Assembly (NCBI GenBank): GCA_020844525.1
Contig: JAJGAH010000031.1
Span: 1-11,518, forward strand
Direction: 5' to 3'
DNA length: 11,518 bases
From: Eubacterium sp.
GTDB taxonomy: Bacteria > Bacillota > Clostridia > Lachnospirales > Lachnospiraceae
Each line of letters opens with the position of its first letter. Within the stretch, counting starts at the first letter, position 1. Both the position numbers and the translations under genes were made by a program. This document shows positions 6,563 through 11,518 of the stretch, one piece after another. A model generated the notes under the pieces. The model was given only the letters and a program-made list of their open reading frames with translations, made no database searches and was not told where the DNA came from.

Positions 6563-7945
6563 TCATATCTTTACGTTCTTCACTGTTCCATCCAGGAAGG
6601 TGATGGTGAAGCTCGTAGGGCTATGAACCGTGATCTCCTGAAGGACCATCCGCGTGAGCTCCGGGATCTCGAAGTCGAGCCTTCCTTGTGCGGTGAGCTC
6701 GATCATCTGTTTTCCGCGAAGCCTCTCCAGCGGATTCTCTGACTCCCTCATCTTCTCCCATCGCTCCATCTCCTGATCCCGGTTCTCAACGATGCTGTTC
6801 CATGCGATCACCACAGCCTCCTGAAGAACCGCCTCCTTCACGTTCAAAGCTTTGCAGGTTTTTCCCTGCGCCTTCTCCGCTTGGAAGCACTTCCAGAAGG
6901 GTTCCTTAATGCCGGTCCAGCTTCTCCGGATGAAGCGGCTTTTGCAGCTTCCGCAGTACACCTTGTTGAAGAATGCTGTCCCCACCTTCGAGCTGATTTC
7001 CTTGATGCCGTGGCTTTCCATGAAGCCCTCCCGGCGTTTCAACTCGGCCTGCGCAGCCTCCCAATCATCCGGAGAAATGATGGGCTTGTGATTTCCCTGC
7101 ACGTAGTACTGGTCCTTCTCTCCATTGTTAGCCACCATCTTCTTGGAAAGGAAATCCACGGTATAAGTCTTCTGCATCAGAAGGTCGCCCTTGTACTTTT
7201 CGTTCTGGAGCATCCGCCGGATCGTGTTCGCGTTCCATGCTGCTTTTCCCGTCACGCCCGGGACGTTCTTTGCCCGAAGCCTCTGGGCGATTTCTTCGAG
7301 CGACCATCCTTCCAGAAAGTACCGGAAGATCCTTTCTACCACCCTGGCCTGCTCCGGGTTGATGACAAGGTTTCCGTTCTCATCCTTGTCGTATCCCATG
7401 AAGCGCTCAGTGTTGAGCATCGGCTGTCCTCTCTTGAACTTCGACCGGATGCCCCATGTCGTATTCTCCGAGATGTTACGGCTTTCCTCCTGCGCAAGGG
7501 AGGAGAGGATCGTAAAAAGCAGCTCCCCGGATGCTGCCATCGTGTCTATTTTTTCCTTCTCGAAATAAATGGGAATGCCGAGATCCTTAAGTTCCCGGGA
7601 GTAACGCAGGCAGTCAGCGGTGTTACGGGCAAATCGGGAGATGGATTTCGTAATCACCCGATCGACCTTTCCCTCGCGGCAGGCCCGGATGAGGTTCTGG
7701 AAGCCTTGACGCTTTTTCGTCCCGGTTCCGGAGATGCCCTCATCCGAGAAGATTCCGGCCATCTCCCAGTTTGGATTCTTGTTGATCAGTTCTGTGTAGT
7801 AGCTGACCTGGTTCTCAAAGGAGCCAAGCTGCTCCTCCTGCTCTGTCGAGACCCGGCAGTAGGCAGCCACCCGGGTCTTCTTCTTTGTCCCCTCAGCTGA
7901 CTTTTTTGTCTGGCTTGCGGGAATAACCATAACACTCTTTGCCAT
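6563..7945 (-). CDS. Large serine recombinase with intact active site
   Basis: A 460-residue protein from ATG at 7945, which has an AGGAG site 7 nt upstream; the frame extends further back but without a ribosome site. Domains in order: serine recombinase catalytic domain (about 24-165) with YCRVST, nucleophile Ser33 and Arg31, the GISGTGTKKRQGF segment, and KSISRFARN with Arg104 and Arg107; the 'recombinase' DNA-binding domain (about 180-300, ending in QNEKYKGDLLMQKTY); a zinc ribbon with Cys331, 334, 353 and 364; and a long charged coiled-coil-like stretch (about 370-425). This is the layout of large serine integrases and transposases that cut both strands by a phosphoserine link. Its start overlaps the end of the preceding recombinase by 53 nt, so both are co-expressed. 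It is the likely catalytic subunit of the pair. Confidence 0.94.
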   Translation of the reverse strand: MAKSVMVIPASQTKKSAEGTKKKTRVAAYCRVSTEQEEQLGSFENQVSYYTELINKNPNWEMAGIFSDEGISGTGTKKRQGFQNLIRACREGKVDRVITKSISRFARNTADCLRYSRELKDLGIPIYFEKEKIDTMAASGELLFTILSSLAQEESRNISENTTWGIRSKFKRGQPMLNTERFMGYDKDENGNLVINPEQARVVERIFRYFLEGWSLEEIAQRLRAKNVPGVTGKAAWNANTIRRMLQNEKYKGDLLMQKTYTVDFLSKKMVANNGEKDQYYVQGNHKPIISPDDWEAAQAELKRREGFMESHGIKEISSKVGTAFFNKVYCGSCKSRFIRRSWTGIKEPFWKCFQAEKAQGKTCKALNVKEAVLQEAVVIAWNSIVENRDQEMERWEKMRESENPLERLRGKQMIELTAQGRLDFEIPELTRMVLQEITVHSPTSFTITFLDGTVKNVKI

Positions 7946-9416
7946 CAATCTTCTCCTTTCCAATGTAGACAATACCAGGGTAATCACGCAGGGGTTGCAG
8001 TATCTCATCCGGAACCCTGACTCCCCTGCAGGCGTCCTTGCCATATCGGCTCATGGTGTTGCAGATCCATTTCACGCTTCCGTTATTTGCGATGATGCGC
8101 CGGAGCTTCCCACCGCAGTACTTGCAGAAGATCCGGTCCTTGTATGGGTAATTTGCTTCTGTGAGAGCCGGTGCGCTCTGGATGTGGACTTTCTTCGTGT
8201 GTGCCTTATGCCAGGTCTCTCCGTACTCATAGGTAAAACCCGAGACCCTTCCCCGGTCGATCCTTTCATTGATATACCGGTCTTCGGTAAAAACTCCCCA
8301 GTTCTTCACCACCTCGTCAGGGATGGAAAGGCCAGAGCAGAAGGAACTGCCAAACCGCTCCTTTCCTGAGCAGATCCAGCGGTTCTTCCCTCCTGTGTAG
8401 GAGCGCGTCAGCTTGTTTCCGCACTTTGCGCAGTAGAGCTGATCCTTATAAGGAAATATCTCCATGGGCAGTTTCTTCTCCGGCTCCTGCTTTGGCAACT
8501 TCCGGACACCGAGTGCCTTCTGGGCTTTCTCCCAGAGATCATTCGTCACGATCGGCGGATGATTCTCTTTGTAGTAGACCATGGCGTGTTCTCCGGTATT
8601 CTTCCTCTCCTTCCGGTGCTCATCTACATAGTGTCTGAACTGTACGAAGTCACCCTTGTACTCCTCGTTTACCAGGATCCTGGCCACCGTTTTCCGGTAA
8701 AATTTGGCGCCACTCTTGGTCTGTACTCCCTCCCCGTTCAGGTAGTTTGTGATCTGTGCGACCGTGAATCCATCGGCGGCCATCTCGAAAATCTCCAGCA
8801 CACGGCCTGCATCCTGATCCGGAACGATCTCGCCGTCCTCGTTCTTCGTGTATCCGAACACCCGCTGGATCTGCTGGATGGGCTCCTGTGCTTGTACCTT
8901 CCGCTGAATGGCCATCCTGGTCCCGAGCCGGTTTGCCTCGCTCTCCGCCTGACCGAATGCGGCAAAGAGCGTCATGAGAAGCTCTCCGCCTTGTCCGAGC
9001 GTGTTGATCCCCTGAAGCTCAAAGTACACCCCGATGCCGCGCTCCTTGAGAAGTCTTGTGGCATCCAGAACGATCCCGGTGTTCCGGGCAAAGCGGGTGA
9101 TGGACTTTGTGATGACCAGCTCAAACTTCCCATCCCTTGATTCCTCGAGCATCTTCTGGAACCCGGGCCGTGCTGCCTTGAATCCGGAGATTCCAAAGTC
9201 GTAGTAGATCTCGACCAGCTCGTACCTTGGGTCCTCTCCGATGGTTTCCTTGTAGTGCGTGATCTGGTTTTCCAGTGAGTACTCCTGGTCCTCATGCTTG
9301 CTGAACACCCGGCAGTACACCGCTGTTTTGATCCGCTGATCCTGTGGGCGCTCTATGTGTGGAATCACGATCACATGATCCGAGGACGATGAAATCCGGC
9401 TCTGCTTTTTGCTCAT
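7893..9416 (-). CDS. Large serine recombinase, catalytic Ser replaced by Phe, two zinc ribbons
   Basis: A 507-residue protein with a perfect AGGAGG site 9 nt before the ATG. The catalytic-domain fold is clear (about 30-170): YCRV at 34-37, GISGFKAARPGF (75-86) and KSITRFARN with Arg108 and Arg111. But where the family has YCRVST this protein has YCRVFS: the nucleophile position is Phe38, with a serine one residue later (Ser39). The recombinase domain follows (about 185-300, with NEEYKGDFVQFRHY). Two zinc ribbons come next, Cys329/332/349/360 and Cys431/434/452/463, where the family normally has one. It overlaps both neighbours (125 nt upstream, 53 nt downstream). It probably binds DNA and partners the intact recombinase rather than cutting by itself, unless Ser39 substitutes; that is inference. 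Confidence 0.92.
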   Translation of the reverse strand: MSKKQSRISSSSDHVIVIPHIERPQDQRIKTAVYCRVFSKHEDQEYSLENQITHYKETIGEDPRYELVEIYYDFGISGFKAARPGFQKMLEESRDGKFELVITKSITRFARNTGIVLDATRLLKERGIGVYFELQGINTLGQGGELLMTLFAAFGQAESEANRLGTRMAIQRKVQAQEPIQQIQRVFGYTKNEDGEIVPDQDAGRVLEIFEMAADGFTVAQITNYLNGEGVQTKSGAKFYRKTVARILVNEEYKGDFVQFRHYVDEHRKERKNTGEHAMVYYKENHPPIVTNDLWEKAQKALGVRKLPKQEPEKKLPMEIFPYKDQLYCAKCGNKLTRSYTGGKNRWICSGKERFGSSFCSGLSIPDEVVKNWGVFTEDRYINERIDRGRVSGFTYEYGETWHKAHTKKVHIQSAPALTEANYPYKDRIFCKYCGGKLRRIIANNGSVKWICNTMSRYGKDACRGVRVPDEILQPLRDYPGIVYIGKEKIDGKECYGYSRKPDKKVS

Positions 9417-10188
9417 GTTTTTCCACCTCCTTTTTCTTCCGGCGATGGCGCAGGGCCTTCATCCGTTGTTCTTCTGTCCGGAAGGCTGTATTTCCACCCA
9501 TCCGCTCCATCAGAATCCTCCGGGTATCTGCGTGTTCCTTGCCGCCCATGTCGATGCTGTTCATCCAGCTCCGGAACGTGTATCGTTCATTGCTGGTTTT
9601 CACCGGATCTGCTTTTACCCAGGCAGCCTTCTCACAGGCTTTGACAAGTCCTTCTGCAAAGTCCCGATAGGCCGACAGCTCCTCCACCGTCCGATCCTTT
9701 GGGAATCCGGTAAAGAGCACCTTTGTGGAAGAAAAAGTGATACCCCTAAGTGCCTTCTCTGCGCCGCTTTTTACCAGCACAGTCCGAAGCTCAGAAAGGT
9801 TTGCCGGATTTGTTTCTTTCAGGTTCTTGAGGAGGACTGCCGATACAAAGAAGGCGTTCGGCTGTCCGATGGCCTTGTTGATGAGCACGCCCTTCGAAGA
9901 AAGCATGTGGATGAGGTTGACCCGGGCCGTCACGTCATCTGCGATCTCTGCCTCGATGCCTGTGCCTTTCTTTTCATCCACGATCAGACCGCTTTCTTTC
10001 AGCTTTCCGATCAGATCGGGATCTGCCTTTTCATCCGGAACCTGGATGTGTGCGTTTCGAAGAACCGTGTAGTCTCCGATCCTGTAGTGGAAGGTCGGTG
10101 CTCCGTCGTATTCGGCATTAAGCCCGGTGCTCTCTTCAAGAAACCGCACGAGAACGGCCCTGTCTGTAATGGTTGTCAATAGTTCCAT
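9292..10188 (-). CDS. Mobile-element-associated 'virulence-related'-type conserved protein
   Basis: A 298-residue protein with an AAAGGAGG ribosome site 6 nt before the ATG. The first 50 residues (AVLVRFLEESTGLNAEYDGAPTFHYRIGDYTV, broken here only for description) match my memory of a widespread Firmicutes family loosely named 'virulence-related protein', found beside recombinases and in conjugative elements. The pattern is a short helix, then Y-x-G-A-P-x-F-x-Y-x-I-G-x-Y-T-V. The middle (about 85-200) is a second helical domain; the last 50 residues are highly basic (RHRRKKKEVEKHEQK) and end within the start of the next gene, an unusually long 125-nt overlap. No catalytic motif is visible. 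An accessory or DNA-binding role in the recombinase system is a guess from position. Confidence 0.7.
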   Translation of the reverse strand: MELLTTITDRAVLVRFLEESTGLNAEYDGAPTFHYRIGDYTVLRNAHIQVPDEKADPDLIGKLKESGLIVDEKKGTGIEAEIADDVTARVNLIHMLSSKGVLINKAIGQPNAFFVSAVLLKNLKETNPANLSELRTVLVKSGAEKALRGITFSSTKVLFTGFPKDRTVEELSAYRDFAEGLVKACEKAAWVKADPVKTSNERYTFRSWMNSIDMGGKEHADTRRILMERMGGNTAFRTEEQRMKALRHRRKKKEVEKHEQKAEPDFIVLGSCDRDSTHRAPTGSADQNSGVLPGVQQA

Positions 10189-10298
10189 CGTTGCCTCCTT
10201 TCTCTTTTGGTAGTCTATCCATCACTCTGATCTGCGATTCTATCAAGTCATTTCTGCCCTTTTCTTCCTATATAAGTGCGGTTAAATATGCGGTCTCA

Positions 10299-10736
10299 TC
10301 AGCTGCCAAAGTAGTCCGCCACGTAATGCTCGTGGCAGCAGTACTTCCGGTTCTTATTGCCGTAGACCTCGAAGGTCTTCCCGCAATACGCGCACACCTT
10401 GGTGTAGATCGCCTTGGGATTCTTTTTCTGCTCGTTGCGGTGGAGCTTCCAATATGTGCGCCGGCACTTCTCACAGCAGAACCGCTTCTTTCGTCCCCGG
10501 CGGCCTTCTTCCTTCGCGATGGGCTTTCCGCAGAAAGCGCAGGCCTCCCGCGTCTTTATCTTTTCAGGCAGCTCCTCGTCCACGGGAATACGATCGCAAT
10601 CGTCCTTTTTGCACTGATACCGGACCTTCTCATAAGAAACCCCTGTGTATTCCGCAATCTTCCGATTGCTCATCCCGCTCTTTCGAAGCAGGAGCACCTG
10701 CTCATTTTTTTCTTCTGTTTGATCGTTCTTCTTCAT
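10299..10736 (-). CDS. Small HTH protein with two zinc-finger motifs
   Basis: A 145-residue protein with an AAGGAG site 9 nt before the ATG. Residues 12-43 form a resolvase/sigma-region-4 style helix-turn-helix (LLLRKSGMSNRKIAEYTGVS, then YEKVRYQCKK). Two zinc-binding motifs follow: Cys66, Cys69, Cys87/88 and Cys91; and Cys115, Cys118, Cys133/134 and His137. The linkers are strongly basic (GRRGRKKRF), fitting DNA binding. It is the first gene of the recombinase cassette, about 110 nt ahead of the next gene; that gap holds only the ribosome site. It could regulate the operon or act as a directionality factor for the recombinases, and the repeat array just upstream is a natural target. Similar proteins are often misnamed sigma factors. 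Confidence 0.75.
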   Translation of the reverse strand: MKKNDQTEEKNEQVLLLRKSGMSNRKIAEYTGVSYEKVRYQCKKDDCDRIPVDEELPEKIKTREACAFCGKPIAKEEGRRGRKKRFCCEKCRRTYWKLHRNEQKKNPKAIYTKVCAYCGKTFEVYGNKNRKYCCHEHYVADYFGS

Positions 10737-10784
10737 GGATATTCTCCTTTTGCCCTAAGGTCGTAAATACAGGGATTCCTTCAC

Positions 10785-11075
10785 TCCTCACAGGACATTT
10801 TCCGCAAGGTTGAGCAAAGGAATCTTTGCTTTCACCTATCAGCGGACACTTCCCGGGCGTTTTTGTGACGGGACGTGAAATTTTCCTGCAGGTATATGCG
10901 GACCATTTGCACGCGATTTTGAACGGTCCATGAGAATTTCTTCCTCGCATATGTATGCGGACCATTCGAGGGCAAATCGGAAATGGCCCGAGGGATTTTT
11001 TCATCCCGTCACATATAAACGGAACTTTCGGAGACGATTCGGAAATGAAATAAAAAATTTCTTGCCGGAATGGTA
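10785..11075. repeat. Degenerate array of about 50-60 bp repeats with internal hairpins
   Basis: Five or so units can be aligned on a GCGGAC(C)ATT-like start. The anchor GGAC/GGAA lies at 10793, 10844, 10900, 10959 and 11021 (steps of 51, 56, 59 and 62), and a weaker one is at 11067. Units 3 and 4 begin with the identical TATGCGGACCATT. Most units fold: AGCAAAG/CTTTGCT (10813-10830, perfect), CACTTCCCG/CGGGACGTG (10847-10877, one mismatch), GGACC/GGTCC (10900-10929), and GGACCATT/AATGGCCC (10959-10989, one mismatch). A second small dyad, such as GGGAT/ATCCC, follows in some. The rest of 10737-11156 shows no gene. Protein-binding sites for the cassette, a hairpin-rich leader or a recombination region are all possible. 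Confidence 0.65.
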
Positions 11076-11156
11076 CAGAAAGTGGTTGAACGACCGGAAT
11101 TAGTCATGTAAGGTTAAATCAGAGATTCAAATCCGGAATTTACGGGGATAATGCGT

Positions 11157-11518
11157 ATGAAAAAAATACTAATTCTGTGTATGGCAATCGCTTGTGCTAT
11201 GGGAGTATCCAGCTGTGGTAACAAGGAGCCTGCGTCGAGCACAGTGACTGAGACATCTAACAGCAGTCTGGATTTAACTAAAGAAACCGAAGCAGAACCT
11301 ACTGAAGCTGAGACATCTAACGGAAGTTTGGATTTATCTACGGATAGTGAGACCGAACCGGGTGATACAGATAACGCGGCCGGCGAAGATATAATTCCAA
11401 GTGTAATGGTGAACGGAAAGGTTTATCAGGATACTGGTTATATCAGTTCTGCTGGCGGATGCGGAAATATGGACGGTGAGATCACATCAACTGTTGATGG
11501 ATCTGAGATGCCTTCTAA
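11157..11518 (+). CDS. Secreted lipoprotein with internal 20-residue duplication, 3' end beyond window
   Basis: Open from ATG at 11157 to the window edge (120 codons, no stop). A CGGGG ribosome site stands 9 nt upstream; an in-frame ATG at 11151 is too close to it. Residues 1-19 are a lipoprotein signal peptide ending in the lipobox VSSC, so Cys20 would be lipid-modified and anchor the protein outside the membrane. A Thr/Glu/Ser-rich linker follows, made of two tandem 20-residue units (32-51 and 52-71), each starting ETSN-x-SLDL, encoded by an exact 60-nt period. The final part (about 80-120: VMVNGKVYQDTGYISSAGGC, then GNMDGEITSTVDGSEMPS) resembles the start of a small extracellular domain common in clostridial lipoproteins of unknown function. 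It is divergent from the recombinase operon. Confidence 0.82.
   Translation, partial: MKKILILCMAIACAMGVSSCGNKEPASSTVTETSNSSLDLTKETEAEPTEAETSNGSLDLSTDSETEPGDTDNAAGEDIIPSVMVNGKVYQDTGYISSAGGCGNMDGEITSTVDGSEMPS

Larger units (their letters stand above)
6253..11075 (-). mobile_element. Probable serine-recombinase element or cassette (ends not fixed)
   Basis: A single-direction, more GC-rich block of four genes (HTH/zinc protein, 'virulence-related' protein, two large serine recombinases). It is bounded on the left by a pilin gene that has lost its 5' end and on the right by an array of degenerate repeats. No transposition partner genes, conjugation genes or cargo lie inside. The left limit is taken from where pilin homology stops; the right limit is the end of the repeats and could equally lie beyond the window. 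Large serine recombinases do not usually leave target duplications, so none was expected. Confidence 0.45.

Noticed and set aside
6881..7900. 339-residue plus-strand frame antisense to the second recombinase
   Set aside because: Mirror of GC-rich recombinase codons; no family resemblance and no ribosome site, and the opposite strand has unmistakable recombinase motifs.
7946..8044. Upstream extension of the second recombinase to 8044
   Set aside because: It would add 33 residues lying inside the preceding gene without a ribosome site, whereas ATG at 7945 has AGGAG at proper spacing.
10136..10222. Short minus-strand frame starting MDRLPKEKGG between the HTH gene and the next gene
   Set aside because: It reads through the ribosome site of the next gene, has no ribosome site of its own and resembles nothing I recognise.
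10702..11004. 100-residue minus-strand frame with GKCP-like peptide repeats across the repeat array
   Set aside because: Its apparent peptide repeats simply reflect the degenerate DNA repeats, it has no ribosome site, and its 3' end overlaps the well-supported HTH/zinc gene.
10785..11075. Repeat array as a CRISPR
   Set aside because: Units are degenerate, steps vary from 46 to 62 bp, there are no constant repeats separated by unique spacers, and no cas genes are present.

Overview
The window looks like a chromosomal segment of a gut Firmicute, most likely a Lachnospiraceae-type clostridium. The grounds are strong AGGAGG-type ribosome binding sites, a PadR/HAAS/DUF4097 operon, an HD-GYP protein carrying a rubredoxin tail, and a clostridial-type tandem serine-recombinase cassette. 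Nearly everything is on the minus strand; only the lipoprotein at the right edge is on the plus strand. No rRNA, tRNA or CRISPR array was seen.

Left part (1-5640, reading leftwards on the minus strand): a TPM-domain membrane protein cut by the window edge (1-716); a tandem HD-GYP phosphohydrolase-like protein ending in a rubredoxin-type zinc/iron ribbon (820-2205); two tandem hairpins (2265-2343); a tightly coupled three-gene operon of PadR repressor, HAAS-domain membrane protein and DUF4097 surface protein (4541 to 2417, with 4-nt ATGA overlaps at both junctions); an operator-like array of CGTA(C/G)TAT repeats upstream of that operon (4732-4802); and a six-helix HdeD/DUF308 membrane protein (4936-5526) with its own terminator and a promoter overlapped by a 15-bp palindrome.

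Junction (5698-6560): a type IV pilin-like gene that lacks its leader peptide and the conserved GFTLVE part of its N-terminus (5761-6261) but keeps its own terminator. It is followed by about 260 bp of noncoding DNA with direct repeats and a 16-bp perfect palindrome, then by a strong terminator that closes the recombinase operon. The lost 5' end suggests that the element beside it inserted into, or rearranged, the pilin gene.

Recombinase cassette (6563-10736, minus strand, visibly more GC-rich): in transcription order, a small HTH plus double zinc-finger protein; a protein of the mobile-element-associated 'virulence-related' type; a large serine recombinase with two zinc ribbons whose catalytic serine position is Phe; and a second large serine recombinase with an intact active site. 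Long overlaps (125 and 53 nt) join the last three. Upstream lies a degenerate array of about 50-60 bp repeats (roughly 10785-11075), each unit able to form hairpins, and then a divergent lipoprotein gene with an internal 20-residue duplication (11157 to the edge).

The points most worth a second look are the catalytic/non-catalytic recombinase pair, the beheaded pilin next to it, the repeat array at the opposite end of the cassette, and the HD-GYP/rubredoxin fusion. Together, the recombinase pair, the repeats at both ends and the pilin fragment fit either an integrated element that split a pilin gene or a pilin-switching locus. The window alone cannot decide between these.
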